Below, piece by piece: positions 1 to 13,426 of a DNA stretch of 64,000 nucleotides. Origin of the DNA: Nemopilema nomurai (taxonomy: Eukaryota > Cnidaria > Scyphozoa > Rhizostomeae > Rhizostomatidae). The DNA lies in contig ML133387.1 of the NCBI GenBank assembly GCA_003864495.1, positions 2,107,905 to 2,171,904 of the forward strand, read 5' to 3'. The translations under genes and the position numbers were made by a program. The notes beneath the pieces were generated by a model. That model searched no databases. It saw only the letters and a program-made list of their open reading frames with translations, and was not told the origin of the DNA. Position 1 is the stretch's first letter, and every line of letters begins with the position of its first letter.

Positions 1-251
1 CTCGATACACCCCAGATCTTTTTCATTTGCATATCCATACCGATTGCGCTACACCCAACTACTTGCAATGCATACAACCCAGTTTGGAACAATATCATTG
101 CAGCTGGTATCGTATGGGATCTTGTAATGGGAAACGCAATAATGTTTATTTCTTTGACAGCACCAAACGATGCATTAAGACTGGCACAGAGTGCGTCGAG
201 AAATGCGATTTTAACGAGTTTGTCACCCAGTCTCTGCAAGGCTCGGGCTAA
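1..251 (+). pseudogene. Possible Kunitz/BPTI-like exon fragment
   Basis: An open stretch (27-251) encodes a Cys-rich peptide around positions 85-230 with spacing C-x7-C-x15-C-x6-C and the motif YFFDSTKRC followed by NEF. This resembles the first four cysteines of a Kunitz inhibitor, where the spacing is C-x8-C-x15-C-x7-C and an N-x-F follows. The last two cysteines are absent before the stop, and I see no clear GT donor. It may therefore be a decayed domain, the edge of a gene extending left of the window, or chance. The family call is an inference from spacing only. Confidence 0.22.
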
Positions 252-3200
252 CGCTCCGATTTTCAGCGCTAGGCCTTTCACCACTGTTTTTGCCTGCAAT
301 TATATCACATTGTGTTGATGGAACAAGAGACAATGTCCACTGCTAATGTGCAACTGGCTTAAACGCGCCTGTTCTCGGTGATGACGAAGGCTGCGCTAAA
401 CGCCTATCGCCAGACGAAACACCTCGTACAACCGGTGGATTTCAGTCTACAATGCCTGCCAAAAATCCTTGGAATACCTCAGTATTTTCTCTGGTTTTTG
501 CATTTTTCATTTCTTTGACACGCAACTAGTTGTTAATCCCCCTCCTCTCCCTAAAGCAATGTTGGTAACAAAGTATAGCATCTAGTCAATCTGAGGGAAA
601 AGTTTGGTGTAAAATTGACGCTTCGTTTAGCAGCAGGACAACATTGTTCGAAAGGGGGGGGAGGGGGATGAGTGAAAATGAGTCAAAGAATTGTCGTAAG
701 TGTGCCAACAATTTTGGCAGGCATAGGTATGGTCTTGTACTGCAACGGAGTACAACTTCAACATATCTGTCAACTGTTGTTCCTAACACGACAATGACTT
801 GAAACACATACATCCACCTGATTATCTCATCGAAGAATCCTGCAGGCAACTGTCTTGGAGCGAGGAAGTTCGATATCCACCAAAGGAGGGCTGGAGCACA
901 GAGCAGAGCTCTTGGGAAGTTGATGTTTCCAATAAGTGTGCGCTGGTTTTGGCAAGACTTCTGTATTCCACAAAATGAAGGCCAAAATATTAAGCAAAAT
1001 GCAGGCAAATGCTACCAGATGTGGCATATTTCGTGTCTCTTTGCGCCCGCAAAATGATATGACATTGATTGGGTGACAAATTTTTAATGATAAAAGGTTA
1101 AAGAGTATTGAAAAGTTATATTACAGTAGGTACTGACTGTAGAATGTTTGTATCTTTTAGACTTTAGAATATTCACATCTTTTAACATGCAGGTGAATAA
1201 TTACACCGAGAAGCCTTCTCGCCAGCACGCCCCTTTCATTTAGGCAAAACGTATTTCTTTTGTTCTTAATGATACATCTGTACCTGTGTACCTGTGTATC
1301 TGTGATAATTATTGCGAAGGCGAACGTGCCTCGGTAGTACGCCATGAAATTATTTGGCGCTCATTAGACAAAGTCCTTTTATGAAGACTTCTTTAATCGA
1401 ATCTATAGTCGAAGACTTTTGATGCTGAATAATACCCTGTGTATCACATTCAAAAAGGGTGTGTTCATTTCATGACAACATGTAAACCTTGGAACAGATG
1501 CTTTATAAATCTCGTTGACCAGAATCGAATTGTGGCGATCATAGCCAATGATAATGCAATTAGAGACCATTATTTCAGTGCTAAGACTCATCATTACCCA
1601 AGTCTACAATTATTCAATACTCTAGCAATAGTGCTGATATCCAGTTGAGATTATTTAGCTGATTAGCTCTAAATTTTTGTTAAATGATCCCTTAATGCAC
1701 ATCAAGCATTTTGAACAAGTGCTTTGTGGTACAAAACTTCACAATGGCTAGAAAAAGCGGAACCAGTTTTCGCATACTTAAAAGTACTTTTTTCGTCCGA
1801 CACTCCTCAGAGTATGCAAACGTCGGAAGATAACCAAAAACTGACCGAATAAATAGCCAGATGCGGATCGAAAACACTAGAGGGTGAAAAGCAGAGCGCG
1901 TGATTGGATATAATTGACCAATCTGCGTTACATAACACCTAACTTTAGAAGAGCCCAAGGGAAAAGACGAACTTTCTGTCTACAAAGAATGGGATTTTCC
2001 ATTGAAATATAGACAGACTCCAAAACACCTAGGTGAAAGGACGACCTAGCTTGCCCTATATACGAAAATTGTCGTCACTGTATGTTTTGGCGCAATCTGG
2101 ATTCTCTAAAAGATGTTGTCCTATAGCCGAATCACAATTAATTTAGGCATTGCGTCTTTTACAATTTCGACGCGGCTGCTCTCTTTCTGCAGATATTTTG
2201 GTCCTTATGCTCGTGGGAACATGCTGTTTTATTCTATCCTCCAGTCTTTGAGTAGTGTAATTGTCTAACCATTATCAAGCATTTTGCAGCATTTCGTCTT
2301 CATTATGTCTTTGTGCATGGTAGGCAAAAGTACCTTTACCACACAAGATCCCTTTCTTGTTTAAAATATTTCAAAGCAGGGAAGGAGTTGCACATCGGGT
2401 TTCCATCTAGTTTTTATCATGTGTGTTTCAAGGTTAAGCTAATGTTGTCTTTTGACAACTCGTCTGAAAGCTCAATATATCATGTACGTAAAAGTGTACC
2501 ACAGTGTTAAAAAACTTCAGTTAACCCCAGTGTTCCACAGTTTACTATAGTGTATCAAAAACTTAAGTTTACTACATACACTTTTCCACATATAGTTTAC
2601 CATAAACACTTCTTTCCTCTTCTTTCTTTTATCTCAGAAAGCTCTTCTTTCCTTCTAGAACCGATATATACTTAGCGTGAAATGGATATTCGGACAATTT
2701 TCTGATGTTATGTTTCACATCAGAGCCTTTCTTTCCGGCACTTCAACCGACAGTTTTTAGTCTCTTTGGAACAAATTAATCGTCCATGTTAATTTCAGAA
2801 GAGCAACCGTAACAATGAATTCTGCTACAATGCTTCAATGAGGCCTCAACGAAGCTTTATCTTTAGATTTCAAATTACACCATTCATAAATTTTGTTCTG
2901 TTCTTTTGTAAAAGGTTCATTTTGTTGAGTTTTTGGATCCTGTTTTAGATTCATTTCTGCGATTTACTTACTTCTGCACGTCAAAACCACGTCCCATCCC
3001 CTGTATTTACGTTTGTATTTTGAATGCAGATTGGGGTCCCTGCTTAGGTCAGTTCAGCAGTGCTGCCACCTAGTTATCAGTTGTTCATTGTTTCACTTCA
3101 CTTTCTTCTATTTACACAGTCGTGATGCCGTTGATGCTGCTAATTGGTATTAAACGTAGCTTTTCTAGCGTTATTGCAACTTGTATGCCCGATTCAAAAA

Positions 3201-3873
3201 GATGTTTTAGCTTCAGTTATGATTCATTGGAAACTTTTTACACCATATAGTGCAGGCTGTACAGGGCCTCCGAGAAGTCACAAAAAGTAGAGGGGACAAA
3301 TTCCGATCCAAGAAAAAAGAAAAGTAGAGAATTAAAGTGGGACAATCTGCAAGAATTTGGGGGACAATGGCCGGTGATGTAAGAACCAGGGGCAAAAGGA
3401 GGCATCTTCCCACTTTTACAATGCGAAAGTGCTTCTTTCAATGAGAGTGGTCATGTGCCCCCTCTTTATCTCCCCTTTCTTTTTAAGGTGCTTCCGATGT
3501 TGCTGAAAATGGCCCTGCTATTAGGACAAGAGTGAAACTTGCTTCCTCCTCTGACAAAGTACTTGGTGTATGAGTGAAGCGCAAACCTGTTCAAAATCCC
3601 CATCTCAATAGAAATAAGGTTTGACAGAATTTCAAGAAGTGCAAATGTTTTCAACACCATCCCTTTAAACAATCGACCCTAGAAGTTCCATTAAATCATG
3701 CTTCGAAACTTTGTCCGCTCACTCTCCAGTCATTGGAAGCAGCGAAAAGAATTACATCAAAAATCTTTCATGGAAACGAGACTGTCTAAAGAGGGGCTCG
3801 AGGATCATTCAAATATGGCTGCCAAATAATGGGCAGAGTTGCCCGTGTTAGCCACTAAATTAAGCTAGCAGAG
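252..3873. other. Intergenic, no gene recognised
   Basis: Open frames here are short and none resembles a known family. The longest is a minus-strand frame at 586-1008 of 140 residues, hydrophobic and Cys-rich but with no recognisable motif. A guanine run lies at about 653-666. Nothing supports RNA genes. The last few hundred bases should contain the NDUFAF2 promoter and 5' UTR, but no TATA element or initiator stands out. Confidence 0.5.
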
Positions 3874-6775
3874 ATGATACGAAGAATTTTTGCATCAATT
3901 TTTCCTCCATCCAACATCAAAAGATTTATCGGTGCTGATCACCTTGGCAATAGATATTATGAAGTTGAGAAAAGTAAGCATTTTCGCATCTCTTTGACTT
4001 AATCAGAATAAAAGTGATAATTGCCTTTTATCATGCTACAGCCCATGCAAGGACTATGAATTCCTAGGTGGGTAGGAGGTATGCTATTTGAGAGGACCCT
4101 TACCCACAGTAAATACAAACCAATTTGCAAGGGCAATTACTCTGGATTCTAATCTATTTGATCATGAACTGAAATGCCTTGCCAGACCCTCTGCCAGGTT
4201 GGAGATCACGACTGTTTTAGCCAATCTGATTGTACAGTGCTGAAGATTGATAATTTACTTTATTACAGAAGATGGGAAAAAGAGAAGATTTTTTGAAAGG
4301 TCAGATGGTGTTAAACCAGAGGATTATGTTCAAGGAATGATACCAAACCAATGGGAAGGTTGGTATTTTCCTACCATTTGGATATATTTTCTGTGTCATC
4401 ATTTATAAAAAAGCCTAAGAAGCAAAAGGAAATGTATTTATACATTAGTGTTTCATATAGCGTTTTCAAACTGGCTGTCAATTTGAATTCAGACTCTTTT
4501 AGTTTTTTATTTTGTTTGTAATGCTGCTAGGTGATGGACTTTTGTATCAATGCAAGGCTATAGTTGTTAGGCTGTCTTCATAGTATGATATTAAGAAAAT
4601 CATAGAAACATATGGATAGCTCTAAATTATATTCAACAGCATGGATTCGTGGAAGAATAGACACTCCACCAACTACAATGGTATGAACTCCTACTTTCAA
4701 TTTTTAATTTAAGGCAGTTGCCCCCCTCCCTTGGCAAGTTATCTTTCTGTCCAATAACATGACAGGAAGCAATAATATTGTTCCGGGGGAATAGTAGTGA
4801 CCCAAGGCTTTCAATAGTTCAATTAAAGAAAACTTTACAAAGTGAATTCAAGGAGCAATTGAAGTTTAGTTTAACAAATTCTTAAGTAATGTCAATTGAT
4901 CTACATCCACAACTTAGACCCAGCATTACATGCAATTATAGTTTCTTTTCTAAAAGCATACAGTTAAAGTTATGACAAAGAAGCCTCATTTTCTCTTGCC
5001 AATAATGTGCCTAGATGTTTTGTATTCCTTCTTTGATATTTATGTAAATACATAGACATTATGCAATGTTGGCTCTAATGTTTCATTATGTAATGTAAAG
5101 TGATGAGCACAAAATTAAGATAATCAAAGCAGCATGTTTGATATAAAAAGTTGGAAAAATTTATCAGTCATCTTTATTTTTGTTTCTTTAGGAATTGTTG
5201 GAAAGAGAAAAGATGGAGAGAATAATTGCAGCCAGGGGAGCTGAAATAAAACAAAAGGATGATGAGGTTTGGGATTTGTGTTACTAAAAACTTGATTCCT
5301 CCAGTGAGCAATTATCATTTTTTCCTGTCATTGTGCTAGTTTCACTACATTTCATTGCTACATTGCTTCAATATTATTTTCCTCTTGTTTCAGGCACAGC
5401 AAAAAGCTTTGAAGGTGGGTTACAGGTCAATATTTTCATATCAATAAGTAGACCATGAAGTGTATGAAATGCAAGCAAAGACCCTGTCTGTTAGCAGAAG
5501 TTGCTTGATTTTGTTTTAAGTATCTTCTCATGCCCCTGTTCATTTTAGAGACTGCTGATATGTTCAGATGCTTGATATGTTTAGTCACTTGATGTGTTCA
5601 GTACTTCATATGTTCAGTCGAATGATATGTTCAGTCACTTGATGTGTTCAGTTGCTTGATATGTTCAGTCGAGTGATATGTCCAATCACTTGATATGTTC
5701 AATCACTTGATATGTTCAGTACTTCATATGTTCAGTCGAGTGGTATGTTTAGTCGCTTGATGTGTTCAGTTGCTTGATATTTCAGTCCATGTTCAGTTGT
5801 ATGTTCAGTCGCTATATAATGATATTGATAGTTTCTTGACCTCACTTTCAGATGGGTTAATATCCAGATTGACAGATAAAGGTGACTCTGCACCAGCCAA
5901 GACGCAGCAAAGTGAGTTTCAATATTCGCACAAAACTTATACTCATAGGTCTTTAAATATTTTTTAAAGCAAAGAACGTTATCATTCAGTTATTAGCGAT
6001 TCTGCTCATAATCCAGCATATGTGAAAATCATTAATGATCTCTCCACAAGCAAATAAGTCTTAAAATTTGTTCGAAGACTTTCTTAACATTGTAGCTACT
6101 TGTAACTTACGCGTTATGCATGGTTATACAATAGCAGAATAATGTTTTATTCCTCGATTCTTATTTTCCTAGAAATATCTATTGTACGTTTTTTAAAATT
6201 AAGCAAAAGTAGAGCGTTCTGTCATACAGCTCCTCTCAAAACCTGTTTCACCTCATTATACCATGTTCTGTATCGATCGTTGCTAAGCTGGTGTGACGCC
6301 ACTCTTAATCGACATGGCAGTGAGCCACTGCAGCTCTCTGATCAAGGTACAGCATGATATCTTACTAAATGATCATTAATCAGTGATCAGTTAAGCTTTT
6401 CTGGGCTTGTAGAGCCAGGGACACTAAAAAACCGCCAATATGCAAATCAGCTGTACTTTGTTTGCACCACTGATTAGCATAGAAATTAAAGCTAGCATCA
6501 GCAGTATTCTGTACCATTCCACTTAAAGATACTGGAATAAATATTGACTCTTAATATAATTTCTTTTTTCTTTTTCATTTTTAGTCGGTCATGCCTCTGC
6601 AACCTTCTTTGGGTCACGGCACCAGAACGTTGACCCAACCACCGTCGGCAGCAATTTCGAACCAGGGGCGTGGAAGCCTAAACCCAAACCGAGAAAACCT
6701 GAACGAAACCTCGAAGAGACGGATGGTTTCGAACCAGAGAGCTGGAAACCGAAGAAGAGGACTGAATCAAAATAA
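3874..6775 (+). CDS. NDUFAF2: NADH dehydrogenase complex I assembly factor 2 (mimitin)
   Basis: This is a mitochondrial chaperone of respiratory complex I assembly and a paralog of subunit NDUFA12. Coding exons are 3874-3973, 4269-4358, 4640-4680, 5192-5266, 5394-5418, 5852-5911 and 6585-6775, giving about 193 residues (human about 169). Family hallmarks are GADHLGNRYYEVEK near residue 20, IPNQWEAWIRGRIDTPPTTM near residues 58-77, a charged helix (ELLEREKMERII), and the C-terminal IGHASATFFG and FEPGAWKP motifs. All junction phases agree except the exon 5/6 join, which has two solutions. One uses the weak donor after 5418 and the strong acceptor before 5852. The other uses the stronger GTGGGT donor after 5414 with an acceptor before 5797 or 5809, inside a minisatellite. 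The N-terminus is basic and hydrophobic, as expected for mitochondrial import. No AATAAA was found close downstream. Confidence 0.93.
5560..5815. repeat. TGATATGTTCAGTC-type minisatellite in an NDUFAF2 intron
   Basis: About 250 bases are built from imperfect copies of a short unit of the form TTGATATGTTCAGTC, with spacer variants CACTTGATGTG and GAGTGATATG. The array sits directly upstream of NDUFAF2 exon 6. Its last copies supply two in-frame TTCAG acceptors (ending at 5796 and 5808), so array length could affect where exon 6 begins. Confidence 0.8.
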
Positions 6776-8245
6776 TGAAAGGTATTCAGACACGGAAGTA
6801 GTGGGCGTTTGAAAGTGTGAAGTTTGCAAAGACGGTGTGTGTAATCAGAGTGTTGATCGTTATCCTTTATGCATGTTCTAACAAATGTGAAAGGGGTTAT
6901 AACATGCAAAGGACTGTTGGCTGTACATTGTTTCAATATAAATTCATGCTGATGAGCTTATTTTGACAATGTATTGTACGTAGATTCTGAGGAGCCCCTT
7001 TTCTCTATTTGAATATTAATGTGAAATATGGGATGTCTGAAATTAATGGCGTACCAGCTACAATTATTTGCAATTTTGTGCATTTTTTGTTCTTTTTAAA
7101 CGCATGTTTTGTGTCTATCCTGAGAAGCTCATTAAGACATTTACGAAGCCTTGCTTCGATGCCCTTTTTGTTTTCACTAATGTAAACCTCTTACCTTATC
7201 CACTATTTACGGGTGAAATCTTTCTTATGTTGGTAAAAAGCTTCCTTTTACCCCAATTGTGTTTCGTTATTCGCAGTAATGCCTATCCTTCTGCAATGCA
7301 GAGAGGACATGATGCTATTAACCAATCAACTTTTCTAAGTGAAGTGAAAAACTCTAACAAAAATTGAAAAACAGCGCGCGTTCGACGTCGTATAGTGCAC
7401 TGTGTGGGAAACGAATTTTTTGAAGAGTCCTGTTTTGCTTCTCTCGGTTAGCCATGCCAGGCCTTAAACAAGTGGTACACTATTCTACATTACCAGAACT
7501 TCACAAGGTGGCCTCAAATAGTTGTTTTCAAGAACGCTGAAATTTCTTTCTTTGTTATCTTTATTCATACCATGTTTTGTTATAGTTAGCATTGCTAAAC
7601 TATGCTTGCAAGCCAGGCATAGGGCCATAAACCTTTGACCTTTAACCGCAGGAAATTCAGTGGGAACAGTTCTCGGTCTCTCACACCTGTTTAGCAAGTG
7701 TTTCAAACAGGTTATTTGCATGTAATTTACAAAATTTCATCTTAAAACGGTGGAATGGGTACGACCAAAAACATGGCGGTCTTCATTCGGGTTTTTCCTC
7801 ATAAAACTAATGTATGTCAAGTAGCTAAGCAGAAAATTGCCTGTTGAAAAGCTGGCAGATTGGAAAATTTCAGCCCAGTATGACGGGTTTTTCGTTTAGG
7901 ATATTCCGGATAATTTCCTGTCAAGGATAATTGCTTTATGACTTATTGACCAGCAATAGCCTTTGAATAAGTGATAGTTACAATTGACCAGTTAATGTTT
8001 TCCAGTTTGCAATAATTCTTTCATTTGGTTTAAATGTGGCTTTGAATTTCTAAAAGGCCTCTGAATTCGACTAGAAGGGTTAGCTTTAATGGTTACAGGG
8101 ATACCAATTATATCCAACTTGGGGAGAGTATTGCAAGCGTCTTTATTGCCTTGCAGAAGCTGAATTTGGTCTGAAGTGTCGGAATCTGTGCACCTAAATC
8201 CGGAAGGCACCTGCTTCGATTGTTCCTGTTTCCGCACCGTGCAAG
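6776..8245. other. NDUFAF2 3' flank, no gene recognised
   Basis: This is the downstream region of NDUFAF2. It has a few open frames, for example 7068-7367 (+) and 7485-7721 (-), with no family resemblance. An ATATAA-type sequence near 6935 is the only weak polyadenylation candidate. Confidence 0.45.
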
Positions 8246-8248
8246 TTG

Positions 8249-8513
8249 ATAAATTGGAGCACCCGTCCCCTTCGGAGCACTAAGGGCTATTTCTAAAGAC
8301 AAGCCAATTAACCTTATTTACCAAGTCCTTGACCCCGAACGCGAGCATTTTGTGAATATTTCTGGCCTACGCTTAGTGTACAACTGTTGCCGACACTGCA
8401 AAATCGAATTTCTCAAGATGTTTCCCGTTGCTGTTGGCCTCATGCTGATTGTCTGTGCATTTGCTGGCTTCATGGTGGCGACAGACGAGTGTGTTAAGCC
8501 GAAAGGCGAATGA
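8249..8513 (+). CDS. Possible small membrane-protein exon
   Basis: A frame stays open from just after a stop near 8246 to a TGA at 8511-8513. It lacks an early ATG. It reads as a polar, Cys-containing stretch (YNCCRHCKIEF) followed by one convincing hydrophobic segment that includes MFPVAVGLMLIVCAFAGFMV, then a short tail ATDECVKPKGE. It could be the last exon of a single-pass membrane protein, or, from the ATG at 8418, a 31-residue peptide with a signal-like segment. No acceptor site with a good pyrimidine tract was found, and the family is not recognised. Confidence 0.2.
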
Positions 8514-9581
8514 TCTGGCCTAACGAACTTGTACTGAAATTAAAGATGCACAACTGACAACACAATTAACGAATAGACAGTCTTACTAACGACAAAAACG
8601 ACGCCGACGATAAACGCTCGAGTGGCATACCAAGAATCTACAGGCATGACAGCTTCGAATATTCTTTCATTGCTTTTGTTCAAAAAAGTTGTCTCGCAAC
8701 AGATTGGTTTTTCCGATAGAAATGAGACCTGACCCGTAACACAACCGGAACGTCTTAAACGATGCTGGATGCACCTGCTAAAGATGAGAAATCGCCATTT
8801 GAAAGAAGTCCCTGAATGATCAGATGCTTCTCTCGTTAATACAAACACTGACAAATGCGGTTTGCAAGTGTTTGCTGTTTACGGATGACGTCAGAAACCA
8901 ATCGAGTTTCATGTCTTTGAGATTCAAGAGGGCACTGGATTGGTTTCTTCATACTTATCTGTAACGATGATAAGGCCTAGTTTAGTTAAGATGGCTTCTA
9001 CACGTGTTACTGGGTGTCTTGGACTTCTCAAGACGCAACTTGATGCCTGATGTTGACAAGACAGTGAAGGCAGATGACCACGTGGTTTTTCCACGGTTTT
9101 CCACGGATAAATGGACAACGATACGTGACAGTTGTAATATAAAATCGCTAATTTTCATCGAATATACCATATTGCGGCGTTTTTCTTTACTCTCTTAAAA
9201 TATTGTAATGCCGTTTGCAGTGTGCATTCACAAACCGGCGAAGGGCCCTTTTTGGTCAGTATGAATTGAAACAGGATTGCATGCATACTCTTGGTTTCTT
9301 CGGTAGCAGGGTTTTTTGGGTTCGTCGCGAACACCAAACTGACCTCATTGGCTGGAACGAACGAAGCAATCGCACGTTTGTATCTCGAAATTAGATCTTC
9401 AAGAGTCTTTGTTTCTTAATAGGGTTTGGGCTAACGACAGGTTTTGGGTTAGGAACAGGACTTTTGAAGCGCAGCAACCGTATATACCATCTTCGTATAA
9501 ACACCTCTGCTGTATTACTGCGGTGAAGCGCCCTCGCACTCCTTCGAACTGCGCTCCACTGCGTCACATTTGCGCAGTCCT
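8514..9581. other. Intergenic, no gene recognised
   Basis: Short overlapping frames on both strands show no domain resemblance, and no RNA gene was recognised. Confidence 0.4.
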
Positions 9582-9582
9582 T

Positions 9583-9771
9583 AAGGCCCGGTTTACACGA
9601 TACCGGATTCACTTCATATCGGATTCGTTTTTCATCCCAGATAGACCTTCCGTCTACCCGATGAAGACCCAATCCAGTATGCTTTCGCTTTTGCGAATCA
9701 CTCCGCTACGAAAGTGGAATAAAGCCAATCCGATACGGTGCAGTGTCTCCGGTATCGTGTAAATGCAGCCT
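9583..9771. mobile_element. MITE-like hairpin element
   Basis: The ends are inverted repeats. The left end reads AGGC, six variable bases, then TTTACACGATACCGGA. The right end is the reverse complement of AGGC, variable bases, and the same TTTACACGATACCGGA. The interior of about 190 bases has no coding capacity. This is the layout of a miniature inverted-repeat transposable element. I could not identify a clean target duplication, so the superfamily is open and the ends are approximate. Confidence 0.6.
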
Positions 9772-12700
9772 GTGTGCTCGAAAGGCAGATTCGAATAGTG
9801 ATGGAACAACAACAACAGCTTCTTGGGTTGACCACAATCTATACAACGTATCCGACCACGTGATTCGACGCCTTTTCTGTTGTTCCTTCGGTGTCATGGG
9901 ACACGGAAACCGGCGTTAGCGGAAGTCGACCGACAAGAGGTTGGAATTTTGAAAAGACGGGGGTTGTCATTATTCAAGCTTTCAACTGCCGATCTTTAAC
10001 ACTCAACGCAACTCTCGGAAACAGAAAGTTGAACTTTTGTAATGGAAAAGAGCAATGAATTCTTTCCTATTTAACCATAAGCTAAGAAACATTTAAACCA
10101 CCAAATATCGATCGATCTATTAAGCGCTTGAAGGGAGCAGTTGAGGTGACCTTTTGGGAAGCAATAAGTTGGCCCTATTAGCCAAAGAAAATTTATTTGT
10201 CATTTAATATCAGCCCTTAAGAATCTGTTTCCACTCGAGTTTTTTCACCTATTAAGACAACGCCGTTTCCGTAAAAGGTTAACCCAAATTAGCCATTAAC
10301 ATGATTGGAACTAGCAATGAAGTAGGGATGTTGCAGCGAGTTCCATCGTATTATCGATTATACTCAATATCAAAGAGCCCAATCAGCAACCTTGCAGTAC
10401 ATCCCAAAACATCTGGGAGACGGTATAGCCAATTTAGTATTCAGCGCGAATGCTCATCTGGTATTCAAGGCTTATTAAAAGAGGTTCCATTCAATGTAGG
10501 TTATATAGACGATAATTGTTAGTAAGGAATTCTAGTAATTGTTTATAATTTTGTAATTGTTTTCTCGGGAAATTCTAAGGCTCTTGACACTAGAAAGAGA
10601 GTTGTTTTAGCAGACTTAAACAGATGCAGGAGACTTCAGAGAGTGTTAGAAACCTGAAAATATCTAGGAGTTGGACCAGAATGAACCATAGGGGTTTGTT
10701 TATCCAGACGGCCGAAGCTCTATTGTTGAAGGAAGAGTAATGCATTACACTGTACCTACTTAAAGATCAAGTGGAACTCCAGATTTAGGCCTGTTTACGA
10801 AATTGGTATTGAAATGGCGTGAAAAATGAAAGAAACCAAATGTTTCATACACAACTAATGACTCGTTTCAACTACCCACTCGCACAGTCTAAACGCAACC
10901 ACAATCGCATCTCAATCTACTATCACTAAACCTCAAAACTACGCTACAATATCCTTATTTTGCTACAATAGAAAACTATGTTTTCTGTAAATTCTTACAA
11001 ATAACATTTGGCAATAAATTGGTGTGACTTTAGCGTGCATCTCTTAGAATTAGCAACCCTAACGAAGACCTTGTTGCACAATCTACTTCTGGGGACGGTA
11101 ATTGTTCCCTTGATCTCTCGATGGTTGAAAAAGCTAAGAATTGAAGAACAGCGCCAATGTGAAGGAGAAGTATAGAGTCAGAGTTTAAAGTCGATCAATC
11201 TGTTGCCATGTGAGTGAGATGATTCAGGGATCAGAGAGACTAATTAATTTACTTGTAAGGCTAATTGGTCTATCAATAAAAGGCTGATGTTCTAGACAGA
11301 ATTTTGACTGTACAATTCTGATCGAAGGGAGCTTTGCCTTTTCTTGTTGCACCTGGCAGCTGAATTTTATCAACAGTCATTTCAATAAGTAAGGAGATAT
11401 AAACAGGAAAGAGAATAGGCCAGATTCTAACAATCCTTTTCAGCCTAAACTGTAATGTTAGTCCTGGCACCCTATTAATTCAACGTTTTTGTTTAGATTA
11501 ACAAACTGAGAATGTTTTCAGCAAATGCATACTTGTGTTTTCGCAAATCTGGAGCAATAGTGGTTTAACATGAAAATAATACAAACCAATGATTAAACCA
11601 GCAAAGGGTCGAATTAGTTCGTAACAGCATTAACGCATTTACTTTTGCGGTGGTCCTCATTGTAATTGGAGCTTGCCAGTAGCAGTTACGAGAGGCCGGC
11701 ATTACAAATGTGTTCGCTGCATTTACCCTAGCAATTACCCAAGCCTAGAACCATTGCCTTGTGGGCGGGAGGTGCAAAGGTAGGGGACATCGAAGGGGGG
11801 CATGTTGTAATGGGACAGGCGTCTAGCAATGGTGCCCAGAGCCTACCCCGAGTTTTGTGGGGCATGAAAGAAGAGCCTTCAGGTTGCCCTAACTGCGATT
11901 GACCTGTTATTAACTGGCAGTGATGCCGGTGATATATGACATGTTATAGCTAGTGACATAATTTGGAATACACAGGCCGCTCTACGTGAAAATGCAACGC
12001 AAGAAATTCCTTCGCGTTTATGTACAATCAATAATTTTACGCTTTCTCCAGCATCGTATCCCCTTTTGCATTTATGGCTCGACCATATGGAAAGAGGCTA
12101 TGCAAAAAATTATACTTTCTGCTCCATGATAATGAAATCGAACGCGAAGATTTCGAAACTATATTGCATTAGACAGCTGTTTGGCTTCTTTCGAAAAAAA
12201 TATCAGCCTATTGTTTGACACAAGTTGTTTTGAATCCGATATTCAAACAAAAACACCTTCATTTTCTTTGTGTTTCGGGAAACTCTGAAAATAGCTCGAA
12301 TTCAGTAATATCCTCTTTGGCGTTGTCTAAAATACTTACAAAGACAGAATTCTATCGTCCAGTGAGGCTGATGTATTTCAGTCTACTGATTTTATTACTG
12401 CAGTTTGGAGCAAATGACCGTCTCAAACTGTCGTCAGAGAAGAATTCAATTTATTCTCAAAATAGACGCTTGATCTGGATTCTATGCTATTGATGACTTC
12501 AAAATAGATGTTTTTAACTAAAAGACAACCATTTGGAGTTGTATTTTCTTCGTAATTTATATTTTCAAATTATTTTGTTTAATTCCAGTTGACAGGCTGA
12601 CGTCACATACACAGCTGTCTAACCGGAATTTGTTGAAAACACGTGAATATCATTGAAATAATAGTATAAAAAGTGATTCATGAGTTATTCCATATATGTT

Positions 12701-13426
12701 GCGTTATATGAATGGTTTCCCAGAAGGCAAAGAAATTGTATGCTGAATTGAAAATGTTCATGAATGCAAATAGCATATTTTACGTCTCATTTTGAGAACT
12801 TTTGTCCACACCTACTGTTTTTCCCATTTGATAATGGACCAATAATTTCTTCTAGAGATTGTCAGTTTTAGAGTTAATAACAGTTTCGATGCCTGTAATT
12901 CTTGCTATCCTTTTATTTCTTATGAACATTGAACATCAATTTTATAGATTCATTTATTCGACTTAGACGCTCAAAAAGCCTTTATACTGCCATGACACAA
13001 TTTATACTTTCTGCAGCCAATTTGTTAAATTTTACAAAGCCCTTTTCTTGGACAGGATGGAAGCAATACCATGGTTTTTAATGACTTACACCTTGCAATC
13101 GCTACAGTCAGGTTATCTACAGGTGTCCCTGCTCTACTGCCTTACCCTATATGACGTAACGACCCATTCCCGCAAATTTGCGACTCCGGTTTTATTGACG
13201 CCTTGTTTTGGTCTTTGATAGGCCATGTCAATGCTTAGAACTTTATGTCGCACATTTGCAATGACACTAAATGAAACATATGTTGCGATTTGCCAACTTC
13301 TCCTTACCCTTTGATTAGGCCGAGCGAAGTTTCACCTCCGCGCAAGTTATATCGATTTGAAGTTATTTATGCAGGTGGGAATGAGACCTCGAATGATTAG
13401 TACCGTGATGGGGTGTAACATGTAAT
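9772..13426. other. Intergenic, no gene recognised
   Basis: About 3.6 kb of AT-rich DNA with only short open frames, none recognisable. A guanine-rich tract lies near 11760-11810. No RNA genes or tandem arrays were noticed. Confidence 0.4.

Noticed and set aside
586..1008. 140-residue minus-strand hydrophobic frame
   Set aside because: No domain motif, no splice borders and no signal of coding bias that I can judge.
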